From: Bryobacterales bacterium | Lineage (GTDB): Bacteria > Acidobacteriota > Terriglobia > Bryobacterales > UBA6623 | Reading direction: 5' to 3' | DNA length: 64,000 nucleotides | NCBI GenBank assembly: GCA_028819575.1 | Contig: JAPPLB010000007.1 | Coordinates: 1 to 64,000 of the forward strand | Shown: positions 8,083-18,835 of the stretch, piece by piece | Layout of the letters: every line of letters starts with the position of its first letter | How positions within the stretch are numbered: the first letter of the stretch is position 1 | Position numbers and translations under genes: made by a program | The notes under the pieces: model-generated | What the model was told of the DNA's origin: nothing | Databases searched by the model: none | The model's input: only the letters and a program-made list of their open reading frames with translations

Positions 8083-8174
8083 TTTTTCCTCTGTCCGCGT
8101 GCGGATCATACAAGCAGAAAACATCCGGATGGGTGTCGACCCGGCTTGATAAACAGGATGTTTCAGGTCAGAAT
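8083..8174 (+). repeat. Repeat B copy 1
   Basis: About 90 bases that can be aligned by eye to 14103-14193: GTGCGGATCATA against GTGCAGATCATA, then ACATCCG against GCATCCG, then a CTTGAT…AGGATG…TTCAG(G/T)TCAGA end. It follows repeat A copy 5 by about 140 bases, and the second copy also directly follows a repeat A remnant. Function unknown. Confidence 0.5.
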
Positions 8175-8226
8175 AGGCGATCGCTAGCGGCACCCGGAGG
8201 CGCCAGCGCCGGGGCCTTTCAACTTC

Positions 8227-9480
<1,254 letters not shown>

Positions 9481-9494
9481 GCATCCCTGAGTCC

Positions 9495-9520
9495 CGCAAG
9501 GACCCATGAGGGTCCTCGCG
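9495..9520 (+). terminator. Hairpin between the desulfurase-like gene and glgB
   Basis: CGCAAGGACCC and GGGTCCTCGCG form an 11-base stem with one mismatch and a four-base loop, 14 bases after the upstream stop codon. There is no T run after it, so termination is probable but not certain. Confidence 0.45.
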
Positions 9521-9633
9521 AACATTGACTCATTGCTGGAAACGGCGGCGCCCCTACAGGCACCCGGAAACCTCGATTTCGGCTAGGATCGGATTTGCAA
9601 CGAAGTCCGGCGGCACATTAGCCCGAGCTGTAG

Positions 9634-11535
9634 ATGTCGAACACACTTCTGACCCCATTCGATCTCCGCCTGCTGGCCGAGGGGAACCACTACAAGAACT
9701 ACGAAAAGCTCGGAGCTCACCTGCTTGAGGCCGATGGCGTCAAGGGGACCCGCTTTGCGGTATGGGCCCCGAACGCCAAGTCCGTTGCAGTGATTGGGGA
9801 TTTCAATGACTGGGACCGCGACTCTCATCCGATGAGGAATCATCCCGAAGCCGGTGTTTGGGAAGTTTTCGTGCCCGCAGTTGGGCGGAATACTCGCTAC
9901 AAGTACTTCATTCGCTCACGCGCCAAAGGCTACGAAGTCGAGAAGGCCGATCCCTATGCCTTTGCGACCGAGATGCGCCCTGGCACGGCCTCGAAGGTAT
10001 GGAACCTGGCGGACTACGACTGGGGAGACGCCGAGTGGATGGCATCGCGCGCGCCCAAGAGCGCTCACGATGCCCCCATCTCCATTTATGAGGTCCATCT
10101 CGGCTCGTGGATGCGCGTGCCGGATGAGGGTGGCTGGCTCACTTATCGCGATCTGGCGCCGAGGTTGGCCGAGTACGCCGTGAAAATGGGCTTTACGCAC
10201 GTCGAACTGCTGCCGGTCACCGAGCACCCCTTCGACGGCTCGTGGGGATATCAGACCGTCAGCTACTACGCGCCCACTGCGAGATTCGGGACGCCGCAGG
10301 AGTTCAAGTTTCTCGTCGATACGCTTCACCAAGCCGGCCTGGGGGTTTTTCTAGACTGGGCGCCGGCCCATTTCCCCAAGGACGAGCACGGCCTCGGATA
10401 CTTCGACGGAACCCATCTTTACGAACATGCGGACCCTCGCCGTGGCCATCATCCTGACTGGGACACATTCATCTTCAACTACGGCCGCAAAGGGGTCGTG
10501 GATTTTCTGATCGGCAGCGCCCTGTTCTGGCTCGATCGGTATCACATCGACGGCCTGCGGGTCGACGCGGTCGCATCCATGCTCTATCTCGACTACGGCC
10601 GCAAGGAGGACGAATGGGTTCCCAACCAGCATGGAGGGCATGAGAATCTCGAGGCGATTGATTTCCTTCGGCGGTTGAACGAGCGTGTCAATGCCGAGCA
10701 CCCGGGCACGGTAACGATCGCAGAGGAATCCACAGCATGGCCGATGGTTTCGCGACCCACCTCGATGGGTGGGCTGGGCTTCGGATTCAAATGGAACATG
10801 GGCTGGATGAACGATACCTTGGCGTACATCGAGAAAGACCCGCTGCATCGCATGCAGCACCACAAGAAGATCACCTTCAGCACGCTCTACGCCTTCAGTG
10901 AGAACTTCATCCTGCCGTTTTCCCACGATGAAGTCGTTCATATGAAGGGATCGATGCTCGACAAGATGCCGGGCGACGAATGGCAGAAGTTCGCCAATCT
11001 GCGTACGCTCTACGGCTACCTGTTCACCTACCCGGGGAAAAAGCTGCTCTTCATGGGCAGCGAGTTCGGTCAGGGCAGGGAATGGACGCATGACGAGAGT
11101 CTCGAATGGCACCTGCTCGACAACCCACGGCATGCGGGCCTGCGCCGATGGGTGCAGGACCTGAATCGCTTATACCGGTCTGAGGACGCATTGTTCGAGA
11201 TCGACTCCGACTCCCGTGGGTTTGAATGGATTGACGGCAACGACCGCCAGAGGAGTGTCATCAGCTTCCTCCGCCGCGGAGTATCGCCGAACGACGAGCT
11301 TGTGGTGGTCTGCAATTTCACTCCCGTCCCCCGTGAGGGCTATCGCATCGGCGTTCCCCACGAAGGCTGCTGGCAGGAATTGCTCAACAGCGATGCGACG
11401 TGTTACGGCGGAAGCGGAGTCGGTAACCTCGGAGGTCTGAAAGCCGAGACAGAGCCGACCCACGGCCGGTCCCATAGCCTGAATCTCACGCTGCCTCCCC
11501 TCGGCTGTCTCATTTTCAAGAGAACCGAGTGCTGA
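9634..11535 (+). CDS. glgB: 1,4-alpha-glucan branching enzyme
   Basis: Creates alpha-1,6 branches in glycogen. The N-terminal part (about residues 20-110) is a CBM48-type domain, followed by the GH13 barrel. Conserved regions are [27 protein letters not shown] with the nucleophile Asp, TIAEEST with the acid Glu, and [15 protein letters not shown] with the third Asp. At 633 residues it lacks the extra N-terminal N1 domain of long GlgB forms. The ATG at 9634 starts the reading frame ([20 protein letters not shown]). No glgA, glgC, glgP or glgX is nearby, so it is an isolated glycogen gene in this window. A tRNA gene with its own promoter follows. Confidence 0.95.
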   Translation: MSNTLLTPFDLRLLAEGNHYKNYEKLGAHLLEADGVKGTRFAVWAPNAKSVAVIGDFNDWDRDSHPMRNHPEAGVWEVFVPAVGRNTRYKYFIRSRAKGYEVEKADPYAFATEMRPGTASKVWNLADYDWGDAEWMASRAPKSAHDAPISIYEVHLGSWMRVPDEGGWLTYRDLAPRLAEYAVKMGFTHVELLPVTEHPFDGSWGYQTVSYYAPTARFGTPQEFKFLVDTLHQAGLGVFLDWAPAHFPKDEHGLGYFDGTHLYEHADPRRGHHPDWDTFIFNYGRKGVVDFLIGSALFWLDRYHIDGLRVDAVASMLYLDYGRKEDEWVPNQHGGHENLEAIDFLRRLNERVNAEHPGTVTIAEESTAWPMVSRPTSMGGLGFGFKWNMGWMNDTLAYIEKDPLHRMQHHKKITFSTLYAFSENFILPFSHDEVVHMKGSMLDKMPGDEWQKFANLRTLYGYLFTYPGKKLLFMGSEFGQGREWTHDESLEWHLLDNPRHAGLRRWVQDLNRLYRSEDALFEIDSDSRGFEWIDGNDRQRSVISFLRRGVSPNDELVVVCNFTPVPREGYRIGVPHEGCWQELLNSDATCYGGSGVGNLGGLKAETEPTHGRSHSLNLTLPPLGCLIFKRTEC

Positions 11536-11544
11536 TCTCCGTCG

Positions 11545-11574
11545 TTGACACCTAAAAAAACATGCCGATACCAT
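11545..11574 (+). promoter_or_regulatory. Promoter of the CAU tRNA gene
   Basis: TTGACA at 11545-11550, an 18-base A-rich spacer and TACCAT at 11569-11574. The predicted start would be about a dozen bases before the tRNA 5' end. Confidence 0.6.
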
Positions 11575-11593
11575 GAAATCATCCTTGGAGTAC

Positions 11594-11670
11594 GCCGGAG
11601 TAGCTCAGGTGGTCAGAGCGAGGGCCTCATAATCCCTAGGTCAGCGGTTCAAGTCCGCTCTCCGGCACCA
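11594..11670 (+). tRNA. tRNA with CAU anticodon (elongator Met or lysidine-type Ile2)
   Basis: A 77-base cloverleaf: acceptor stem GCCGGAG/CTCCGGC, D arm GCTC…GAGC, anticodon loop CTCATAA with anticodon CAT, T arm AGCGG TTCAAGT CCGCT, discriminator A and an encoded CCA. The last anticodon-stem pair is a C-T mismatch. The TTCAAGTCC T loop and flanking bases resemble tRNA-Ile2 as much as elongator Met, so the amino acid is left open. It is not the initiator, since it lacks the three G-C pairs next to the anticodon loop. Confidence 0.93.
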
Positions 11671-11685
11671 CTTCCTCCCCCGCCA

Positions 11686-13209
11686 TTGCTTCGCGTCTCG
11701 CTCGCCCTTACGCTGCTGCTCGCAACCACCGGGTTGCCGGGACTCTCGAGTTGCAATAGCGTCGGCGACACTGCGGCGGCCTTACGGCCGAACTTTCTCT
11801 TTGCGATTTCCGATGACCAATCGTGGCTCCATACGGGGGCGATGGGCGACCCGAATGTCGAGACTCCGGCATTCGATCGCGTAGCACGCGAGGGTGTTCT
11901 TTTCACGCACGCATTCACCGCCGCACCTTCATGCACTCCCTCTCGCAGCGCCATCCTTACCGGCCAATCCATCTGGCGGCTTGAGGATGCAGGGGTGCTG
12001 ATGGGAACCATTCCGTCGAAGTTTGCCCTCTTTCCGCTCTTGCTGGAAGACGCCGGTTATGAGACCGGTTACACGGGCAAGGCCTGGGGGCCCGGCGACT
12101 GGCAGGCCGGGGGACTCGATCGTTATCCCACGGGACGCGAGTTCGCCCGGCGCAACTACGAATCCGTTCCGCCGGGCATACGGAACAACAATTACGCCGC
12201 CAACTTCGATGACTTCCTGGAGCAACGCGAAAAGGACATGCCGTTCTTCTTCTGGTACGGGGCGTCTGAACCCCACCGCGCCTATGACTATGACACGGGC
12301 TTGAAGAAAGGCAAGTCACCCGAGACGGTTTCCGTCCCCGTATTTCTGCCGGATACCGACGAAGTTCGCCGCGACATCCTCGATTACTACGTCGAAATCG
12401 AATGGTTCGATGCGCATCTGATGCGCATGATCGAGGCGCTCGAAAAGACGGGTGAGCTCGACAACACCATCATCGTCGTCACCAGCGACAACGGTATGCC
12501 CTTTCCCCGCGCGAAGACTACGCTGTATGACTGGGGCGTCCGCATGCCGATGGCGATCCGCTGGCCTGAGAAAGTTCCGGGAGGGCGACGGGTCGACGAC
12601 CTCGTCGGTCATACCGATTTCGCGCCGACATTTCTCGAAGCGGCGGGCCTTCCCGTTCCCGAGATGATGACAGGCCGCAGCCTGCTCAACATTCTCACTT
12701 CGGCGGAGGGAGGCCGAGTCGACCCCAGTCGCGACCGTGTGTTCACCGCGATCGAGCGGCATACATGGACCCGACCCAACGGCGCGCCCTATCCTAGCCG
12801 CGCCATCCGTACACAGGACTATCTCTACATTCGGAACTACGAACCCGAGCGCTGGCCGGCAGGAGACCCGGATCTGGATGCGGAGCCACAGAGCTTCTAC
12901 GGCGATGTCGATCGCTGCCCCACCAAGACCTTCATGTTGCAAGAGCCCAACAAGCGGAAGTTCGCCCGCGAGTTTGATCTGAGTTTCGGCCGCCGCCCCG
13001 CAGAAGAGCTCTACAAGGTCGCTGGCGACCCCGGCCAGATCAACAACCTGGCGAATCATCCGAACTACGCCGACACCCGTAAAGAACTAAGCGAAGCGTT
13101 GGCCGCTCACCTCGAGGAAACCGGCGACCCTCGCTCCCGCGGCGAGTCCCCTTGGGACTACTACCCTTATCGCCGAAGAGGCAAGGTACAGGTAGCCGAT
13201 CGCAAGTAA
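11686..13209 (+). CDS. Sulfatase, lipoprotein, formylglycine-dependent
   Basis: A type I sulfatase of about 508 residues. The formylglycine signature C-T-P-S-R is in APSCTPSRSAILTGQ, and the metal-binding Asp pair is in FAISDDQS. VVTSDNGMPFPRAK carries the second metal site and DWGVRMPMAIRWP follows. It resembles the N-sulfoglucosamine (heparan-type) sulfatase group, but the substrate is unknown. The open frame runs back through the tRNA gene; that part is artefact. A TTG at 11686 gives MLRVSLALTLLL…GLSSC, a lipoprotein signal ending at a Cys. The start lies only 15 bases after the tRNA and has no clear ribosome-binding site. It needs a formylglycine-generating enzyme encoded elsewhere. Confidence 0.88.
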   Translation: MLRVSLALTLLLATTGLPGLSSCNSVGDTAAALRPNFLFAISDDQSWLHTGAMGDPNVETPAFDRVAREGVLFTHAFTAAPSCTPSRSAILTGQSIWRLEDAGVLMGTIPSKFALFPLLLEDAGYETGYTGKAWGPGDWQAGGLDRYPTGREFARRNYESVPPGIRNNNYAANFDDFLEQREKDMPFFFWYGASEPHRAYDYDTGLKKGKSPETVSVPVFLPDTDEVRRDILDYYVEIEWFDAHLMRMIEALEKTGELDNTIIVVTSDNGMPFPRAKTTLYDWGVRMPMAIRWPEKVPGGRRVDDLVGHTDFAPTFLEAAGLPVPEMMTGRSLLNILTSAEGGRVDPSRDRVFTAIERHTWTRPNGAPYPSRAIRTQDYLYIRNYEPERWPAGDPDLDAEPQSFYGDVDRCPTKTFMLQEPNKRKFAREFDLSFGRRPAEELYKVAGDPGQINNLANHPNYADTRKELSEALAAHLEETGDPRSRGESPWDYYPYRRRGKVQVADRK

Positions 13210-13419
13210 GGAAAGCGCGCGACAAAGGCAGTTGCTACGTCAGCCGATTGATTTCAGCCATTCGGCCGGTTGCTCCTGCCAGCCCCAGTGCGAGGTTCGA
13301 CTCGCTCCGGAATGACCCTATCGTCCAGACTGCCTGACATGGAAAGCGACCTTCAAAACGGCAGGACGGTCATCGCCCGCTTCCATCATGGACTATCGCT
13401 GATTGTCTCCACGACGTGC

Positions 13420-14010
13420 TCATTCGGATTCAACAATGCTTCCTGGATGCTTCGACAGCTTCGTGATTGTCGGAGATCCGTTTTGTCTCGAGAGCATGTA
13501 GAGACCGGTGTAGACCTTCGGATCAACCAGAAAACCCTCGCCGGTGCGGGCGGCAAGCCAGGCGTCGACTTCATCAAGAGGCACCAGATGCACCTTGATG
13601 TCTTCGTTTCCGACGCCTCCGCCTTCGCCGACTCGCACAAGGTCCTCAGCCTGAAGGAACGTGATGATTTCCGAAGACATGCCGCCCGAGGAAGGACCGT
13701 GGCCGATCATCCGCAGCCGCCGGGCGCGGCATCCCGTTTCTTCTTCGAGTTCGCGGTTCGCCGCTTCCAGGAGGTGTTCTTCCTCAAACTCGGGTTCATC
13801 ACCCACAATTCCGGCAGCCCATTCGATCACACGGGCCCGCACAGGCTCTCGGTATTGTTCGATCAAGACAGCCTTGTCGTCGGCTGTGACGGCGACCACG
13901 ACGACCACCTCATTGACGCCCTTGCGGGCGACGTATTCCCAGCCGTTCCGCTTGCGCAGTTCAAGGAAGCGGCCTCCGCCGAGAATCGTTTCGCTCTGCT
14001 GTTCTCTCAT
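13420..14010 (-). CDS. NUDIX hydrolase, ADP-ribose pyrophosphatase type
   Basis: A 196-residue NUDIX protein likely cleaving ADP-ribose or another nucleoside diphosphate derivative. The NUDIX box is AGIVGDEP…AANRELEEETGC with the REL-EE-G core intact and a slightly lengthened insert before it. The upstream AVLIEQYREPVRARVIEWAAG segment is typical of NudF-like enzymes. The ATG at 14010 begins MREQQSETILGGGRFLELRKR. The neighbouring nicotinamidase gene on the same strand, 176 bases upstream, suggests a shared interest in NAD turnover. The 210 bases after the sulfatase gene (13210-13419) hold nothing I recognise. Confidence 0.88.
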   Translation of the reverse strand: MREQQSETILGGGRFLELRKRNGWEYVARKGVNEVVVVVAVTADDKAVLIEQYREPVRARVIEWAAGIVGDEPEFEEEHLLEAANRELEEETGCRARRLRMIGHGPSSGGMSSEIITFLQAEDLVRVGEGGGVGNEDIKVHLVPLDEVDAWLAARTGEGFLVDPKVYTGLYMLSRQNGSPTITKLSKHPGSIVESE

Positions 14011-14056
14011 CCGCTATTGCCGGTTGCTTTTCCAGGAGGAAGCTGACGGGCCTGTA

Positions 14057-14101
14057 CAGCCTGAATATCTCTCCTCGCAATGGGGTGAGGCATGCAGTCT
14101 A
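14057..14101 (+). repeat. Repeat A remnant, solo inverted termini
   Basis: CAGCCTGAATATCTCTCCTC followed after a few bases by GGGGTGAGGCATGCAGTCTA: both repeat A termini back to back with several mismatches and no internal part, as in the copy at 44277. It lies between the NUDIX and nicotinamidase genes and abuts repeat B copy 2. Confidence 0.55.
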
Positions 14102-14102
14102 G

Positions 14103-14193
14103 ATTTCCTTCTCCCGTGTGCAGATCATATGAGCATGAGGCATCCGAACCGGAGTCAAAGCCACTTGATCAGGAGGATGATTCAGTTCAGACG
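14103..14193 (+). repeat. Repeat B copy 2
   Basis: Alignable to 8083-8174 over its whole length. Its right end (TTCAGTTCAGACG) overlaps the TGA stop codon of the nicotinamidase gene at 14187-14189. Only two copies were found. Confidence 0.5.
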
Positions 14194-14798
14194 TCATCGC
14201 TGGCTACGACCCGCGCGCCGGCCTCTCTCATTTCCTGGAATGCACGATTCACATCTCCGGGCTTCAGGTCGATGCCACGGCAACCATCCTCGATGACAGC
14301 CACCCGGAAGCCTTCTTCGGCGGCATCGAGCACGCTGAACTTTACGCAGTAGTCCGTAGCCAGCCCAAGCAGATAGACTTCATCGACACCTTGTCCGCGC
14401 AAGTAGTCCGCCAGCCCGGTCGACCGCCGATGGGCATTGTCGAAGAACGTGCTGTAACTGTCGATTCGCGGATCCTCACCCTTGGGAAAGACCTTGTCGA
14501 TTGCCTGCGTGTTCAAGTCATGGTGAAATGCGGCTCCCCAGGTTTCTTGCACGCAATGGACCGGCCAGAGCACTTGCCGGAGACCGGCCAACTGAATGAT
14601 GTCTCCAGGTTGGCGGCCCTCGTGATGCGACGCGAAGCTGCCGTGATTCGGCGGATGCCAATCCTGGCTGGCCACGACCCAGTCGAACCTCGGCATCAGC
14701 CGGTTCGCCACTGCTACGACCTCGTCGCCGTGCTGAACCGGCAAGGCTCCTCCCGGCATGAAGTCGTTCTGTACATCGACGACGATCAGGGCTCGCAT
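14187..14798 (-). CDS. pncA: Nicotinamidase (bifunctional nicotinamidase/pyrazinamidase)
   Basis: Hydrolyses nicotinamide to nicotinate in NAD salvage. The catalytic triad is visible: Asp in VVDVQNDF, Lys in VFPKGEDP and Cys in GLATDYCVKF. Metal ligands are in ASQDWHPPNH and further His residues. The 204-residue length is typical. The frame is open to 15026, but the family N-terminus MRALIVVDVQNDF starts at 14798, with AGG six bases upstream; an ATG five codons earlier is possible. The upstream codons are not conserved-looking. It precedes the NUDIX gene on the same strand. Confidence 0.93.
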   Translation of the reverse strand: MRALIVVDVQNDFMPGGALPVQHGDEVVAVANRLMPRFDWVVASQDWHPPNHGSFASHHEGRQPGDIIQLAGLRQVLWPVHCVQETWGAAFHHDLNTQAIDKVFPKGEDPRIDSYSTFFDNAHRRSTGLADYLRGQGVDEVYLLGLATDYCVKFSVLDAAEEGFRVAVIEDGCRGIDLKPGDVNRAFQEMREAGARVVASDDV

Positions 14799-14998
14799 GC
14801 GCCTGCGTCTCATGGTAACCGAAGCACCCGGAACAGCCCGCCGGAGAGTGCATGGGCATCTCAGCTGGAGGGCGACTCCAACGGTCGGCCAACTGTGGGA
14901 AGTTCTCGATCGGTTCCTTGTTGAAGGCCATGGGATCCCGACTGGGTCCGCGCAAAAGAAGGCGACTGGAGGCGGATGATCCCGAATGCCGAGAGAGC

Positions 14999-16033
14999 CT
15001 ATGCCGCTGGCGCGACGGTCTCCCACCGGCCGCTCTCGCCGGAGCGAAACAGTGCGTCGAGAATGCTCATGTTGCGGACTGCGTTCTCCAGCGGGAATTC
15101 CAACGGCTCTCGTTTGCGAATCGCCAACGAGAAGTCGTCTCCCTGCGCCGTATACTGATCGACGATCTCGAAGGTCTCCGTTATCGCTGACGAGGTCGAT
15201 GGAGCGGTGCTGCCGTCATCGACGAGGATGCGGCACGGCCGGTCCGACGGCGCGTTGAACGGGATCTCGACCTCGGTCCGCCCGGCCGACCCGAACACCT
15301 GCATCCTTTGGTAGGGAACAAGTTGTGTCGAGCACACAAAGCTCGCCTGCCCTGCATCGAACTCCAGGATCGCGCTAGCCAGCCGGTCGATATTCATCTC
15401 GGGATCTCTCTCGATCAGGGCGATGACCCTGCTCGGTTCCGCTTCAAAGATGAACCGCGACATCGTAATGGGATAGCAGCCGATATCATAGATTCCCCCT
15501 CCGCCGATGTCGGCTTGATTGCGGATATTCGCCGGGTCGAGATTCGTGTAGCTGAAAAAGCCCTGTATGGCCCTTAGACGACCAATCCGGCCCTCGCGAA
15601 CCAAGTTCCGCGCATGCCTCCACTGTGGATGATGGCGAACCATGAAAGCCTCTTCGATCAGCACGCCGGTCCGGTCGCGCACGTCGACCAGTATTTTCGC
15701 CTCGGGCGCAGTCAAGGCCAGGGGTTTCTCGCACAGCACGTGCTTCCCCGCCTCCGCCGCCCTGGCCGACCAGGGGACGTGCAGGTGGTTCGGGAGAGGG
15801 TTGTAGATCGCCTCGATTCTCGGATCGTCGATCAATTCCTGATATGAGCCGTACGCCTTGGGAATATCCAGGTCCTGCGCAACCTGCCGCGCCCGCTCCG
15901 GATCGCGAGACGCGATCGCCGTGACACGGCTCAGCCGGCTCCGCTGCATTGCTGGTATGACCTTCTCGCGGCCGATCTTCGCCGTGCTCAGCACGCCCCA
16001 TCGAACGGGCTCGTAACCGACTGTCTCCGTCAT
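14999..16033 (-). CDS. Gfo/Idh/MocA family oxidoreductase
   Basis: A 344-residue NAD(P)-dependent sugar-type oxidoreductase. The N-terminal Rossmann fold begins WGVLSTAKIGREKVIPAM and leads to the family motif CEKPLAL, whose Lys is the catalytic residue. The C-terminal domain carries GGGGIYDIGCYPI with the usual Asp-x-x-x-Y/H region. It resembles the dihydrodiol/D-xylose dehydrogenase branch, but the substrate is uncertain. The frame stays open to 16165, yet the ATG at 16033 (MTETVGYEPVRWG) fits the family. The gene is followed by the nicotinamidase gene on the same strand after 200 bases. Confidence 0.88.
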   Translation of the reverse strand: MTETVGYEPVRWGVLSTAKIGREKVIPAMQRSRLSRVTAIASRDPERARQVAQDLDIPKAYGSYQELIDDPRIEAIYNPLPNHLHVPWSARAAEAGKHVLCEKPLALTAPEAKILVDVRDRTGVLIEEAFMVRHHPQWRHARNLVREGRIGRLRAIQGFFSYTNLDPANIRNQADIGGGGIYDIGCYPITMSRFIFEAEPSRVIALIERDPEMNIDRLASAILEFDAGQASFVCSTQLVPYQRMQVFGSAGRTEVEIPFNAPSDRPCRILVDDGSTAPSTSSAITETFEIVDQYTAQGDDFSLAIRKREPLEFPLENAVRNMSILDALFRSGESGRWETVAPAA

Positions 16034-16133
16034 TGGCCAACCGCAACCTGCCGGGTAGACAGGGAGTATGTTAGCAGGCCCTCCGGCTTTTTCTCCGTCA
16101 GAATAGGTAGAGGAATACCAGCACATCGCGCTG

Positions 16134-17006
16134 GTGAAGTCCGTTTTGACGGAAACCGAACGCAAGCCCCACTCTTCCGTAGTGGGCCGTCAACAGGCCT
16201 TCAATCGCCGTACCCGCAACAGCGGATCACTCTATCTTGCCCACCGGCACGTGGTGACCGAGGTCATTGTCGGGTCATCGCAAGTTGAGCGTAGCCGCCT
16301 TTGCGTTCTGGGAGCCGGGAATGCCAATGACCTCGACCTGCCTGTCCTGGTCAAAGCCTTCGGGCAGATTCACCTCGTGGATCTCGACAGTGAGGCTCTT
16401 TCTGAATTTGCCCGCCGCCATCCTGAACTCGACGGCCTCGTCACTCTGCACGGCGACACCGACCTCAGCGGCATCGCGGCTCGGTTGGATGCGCTTTCCC
16501 GACCGCTGCTTGATCGAGCGGTTGACCTGTTGATGGACTCCGCGCGTCGCGTCTCCCCACCTCGAATCGGCGGACCGTTCGACGTCGTCGCTTCGACCTG
16601 CCTGTTGACGCAGCTCTTTCATTCCGCCGCGGCCGCTCTGGGGGGGCATTCCGCGTGTCTCTCCGAGGTGTTCGAGGCGATTCGCATTGGCCACCTTCGA
16701 TTGCTTGCCGATCTCACCGCTCCCGGCGGCGCCGGCCTGCTCGTGACGGATCTGGCCTCATCGGATGATACTCCGGCAATCGCAACGGCGCACGAGCGGG
16801 ACCTTCCTGCACTCGCCTCCCGTCTTGCCGCCGAAGGAGCTTGTTTTGCCGGCATCGACCTCGGAGAAATGGAGGATCAATTGTCTGCCGACCCTCTACT
16901 AGTGTCGCGAGTCCGGGAGATAAGGCGACTCGGTGTTTGGCGCTGGCGGATCAACAAGACAAAAACGTTTCTCGTCGGCGGCCTGTCATTCCTTAAATGT
17001 GAATGA
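16134..17006 (+). CDS. SAM-dependent methyltransferase-like protein, function unknown
   Basis: A 290-residue soluble protein. CVLGAGNANDLDL followed by HLVDLDSEAL (about residues 57-88) is a class I methyltransferase nucleotide site with an acidic end to the second strand. The rest (FDVVASTCLLTQLF, LLVTDLAS) fits the same fold. The segment LAHRHVVTEVI before the glycine motif resembles a family of uncharacterised methyltransferase-like proteins. The GTG at 16134 is the longest start; the first 35 residues look unlike folded sequence, and a GTG further down is possible. It is divergent from the oxidoreductase and convergent with the PHP gene, with no obvious operon partner. Function not assigned. 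Confidence 0.6.
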   Translation: MKSVLTETERKPHSSVVGRQQAFNRRTRNSGSLYLAHRHVVTEVIVGSSQVERSRLCVLGAGNANDLDLPVLVKAFGQIHLVDLDSEALSEFARRHPELDGLVTLHGDTDLSGIAARLDALSRPLLDRAVDLLMDSARRVSPPRIGGPFDVVASTCLLTQLFHSAAAALGGHSACLSEVFEAIRIGHLRLLADLTAPGGAGLLVTDLASSDDTPAIATAHERDLPALASRLAAEGACFAGIDLGEMEDQLSADPLLVSRVREIRRLGVWRWRINKTKTFLVGGLSFLKCE

Positions 17007-17156
17007 ACCCGATCGGATTGCTCATGTTGCGCTACCGCAAGATGAGAGGGGTAACAGCTTGTGGATGAGGGCGCCGGGTGTTGGAAGCCGCCCCTGCGCC
17101 GTCGAGGTCAGATCATAGCCCTTGCGGTCTTCCACCTGACGAACGACTTTCACCGC

Positions 17157-18317
17157 TCATCGGGCGGTATGAGCACGATCAATCTGAACCTCTTCCGGAC
17201 TTTTGGCGAATGCCAAGCGGAAGGCCGGCCGAAGCTTCTTGTTCGCGATGATCCTGATCCCCTTGAGCAGGTATCTCAACGCGATCGGTTTCGATCTCGA
17301 TTCGAAGAGCTGAGTGAAGTTCTTCACACTGCCATCCATTTGCTTCCGAAAGAACCGCTCACTCCACCGCACCCAACCCAAGGAGTGATCGGGGTACTCG
17401 TCGAGGACGTCGCCAAGCGTTTGGATCACCCGCAGGAGGTGGGGCTCCCGGTATTGCGGCATGATCACAATGCGACTGTAGCCGTCACGAATGATTTCAT
17501 CCGCAAACTCCGCGAAGGTCGAGGCATTGGTGACGTTCAGCATCGCGTTCGGCTCACGTCCGTGGCGGTCGCCGCCCGAGATCAGCGGCAGTTGGAACTC
17601 CTCGGCGAGCTTGGTGACCCGCTGATTCTCGGCGACCGACCGCATTCCGTTGATTTCCAAGGCATGGATCGGCTCGCGATACCGCCGAATGAAATCATGG
17701 ACGCATTTTGCGTGCGGCTTGGCTCCCTGGCCCGTCTGATCCCACATCGGATGATTGAACACGATGAGCACTCCAGGCATCGCGGCCAACTCGTGCATCA
17801 ACTCATCCAGCAGAGCAAGTCGAGGTTCCTCTCTGTACGACAACAGACGCTCGAAGATCTTTTGCGCTGACTTCGGTGGAAGGTTGTGAACGCCAATATG
17901 GAAGTAGGTCGCTCCAAATGGCGACGTCCACTCCAGCGAGAGTGGTACGTGTTCGTTACGCGCCATGAGCTGCAGGTTCATCGGGGCATCGATGTTGTCG
18001 TGATCGGTGATGGAGACAATCGGGGCCATCTGCAGCTTTTCTACAATCTGAGATCTCTCGAGATGCAGCGCCTGGCCCGCCGAAAGCGGTGGTCTCCACC
18101 AGAGCCTGGCCAGTTCTCCTTCCAAGGTAGGGCTGTCGGACCGTGTCCGGTGGTGCACGTAGATCAGCCCTCTCACAAACAAAGATTGCTGCGTCAACCT
18201 CTTGATGAAGTTGACGCTTTCTTTCGAATGCAGGGTGTGACTGTGAAGGGAGATGCCCGTACAGAAACCCTCGTCCAAAGGACGATCCCGATCCTTGTAA
18301 AGGATTTTGTGGTTCAT
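17157..18317 (-). CDS. PHP-domain phosphoesterase
   Basis: A 386-residue cytoplasmic protein of the polymerase-and-histidinol-phosphatase superfamily. Metal-binding motifs appear in order: SLHSHTLHS near residue 25, SITDHDN near 105, FNHPMW near 190 and SGGDRHG near 245. The last 110 residues have no recognised domain. An insert of about 60 residues separates the first two motifs, more than in small PHP enzymes. I chose the ATG at 18317 because an AGGGGG ribosome-binding site lies just upstream; the longer frame to 18341 is less likely. The gene is divergent from a GT4 glycosyltransferase gene. Substrate unknown; phosphate ester hydrolysis is inferred. Confidence 0.78.
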   Translation of the reverse strand: MNHKILYKDRDRPLDEGFCTGISLHSHTLHSKESVNFIKRLTQQSLFVRGLIYVHHRTRSDSPTLEGELARLWWRPPLSAGQALHLERSQIVEKLQMAPIVSITDHDNIDAPMNLQLMARNEHVPLSLEWTSPFGATYFHIGVHNLPPKSAQKIFERLLSYREEPRLALLDELMHELAAMPGVLIVFNHPMWDQTGQGAKPHAKCVHDFIRRYREPIHALEINGMRSVAENQRVTKLAEEFQLPLISGGDRHGREPNAMLNVTNASTFAEFADEIIRDGYSRIVIMPQYREPHLLRVIQTLGDVLDEYPDHSLGWVRWSERFFRKQMDGSVKNFTQLFESRSKPIALRYLLKGIRIIANKKLRPAFRLAFAKSPEEVQIDRAHTAR

Positions 18318-18835
18318 CCGCACCCCCTGGTGACGAAGCACCAGGTCAAAAGAGAAAACCTCTGGCGGGCGGAACGATCGGCAGCGCCCACCATTCTGCT
18401 GACCGAGAAGCCGCAGTGTACCGCTCTTCTCAGTCTGTTGCCGGTCGTTAACGAGCCGTTTGCGGAAGGATTAAATTCGTGTGAAACACAACCCAGTGAT
18501 TCTGTTTCCACCAAGTCCCTGTTCGTCTTTTTGTACTCTTCCAATGGGGTCTCATTATAGCCTGTTCCGACACGTCGTGCTGCCCAGAGGGTAGCAAGCC
18601 GGAAGTTGGAGCACTGATGAACACTGCGCCGGCGCCGCCCGTCTTCGAACAAGAAATGGGTTTTCTGTTTCACTAAAAATTCATCTCCCGGCAACCACAC
18701 TGAGAGCTTCAGGCGGCATCATCGAAGTGGAATCACCCAATACGATTGCTCCGTCCACGACAGGCGGTGAGATGGCAGATCCGGTACACTTCGATTGGTT
18801 GCCTTTCAAGATCATCAACGGGAGCCGAGTCAGAC
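18318..18835. other. Gene-free intergenic stretch between PHP and glycosyltransferase genes
   Basis: About 520 bases between divergent genes. On the minus strand a perfect TATAAT (complement of 18554-18559) could serve the PHP gene, but it would leave a leader of about 230 bases and has no good -35 box. I see no RNA gene, repeat or protein gene here. Confidence 0.5.

Noticed and set aside
13275-13315. Possible tRNA fragment (GCGAGGTTCGACTCGC)
   Set aside because: The stem-loop resembles a T arm, but the loop has six bases rather than seven and no acceptor, D or anticodon arm can be built around it.
18551-18560. TATAAT box on the minus strand as promoter of the PHP gene
   Set aside because: No -35 box lies at a proper distance and the leader would exceed 230 bases; recorded only as a weak candidate in the intergenic entry.
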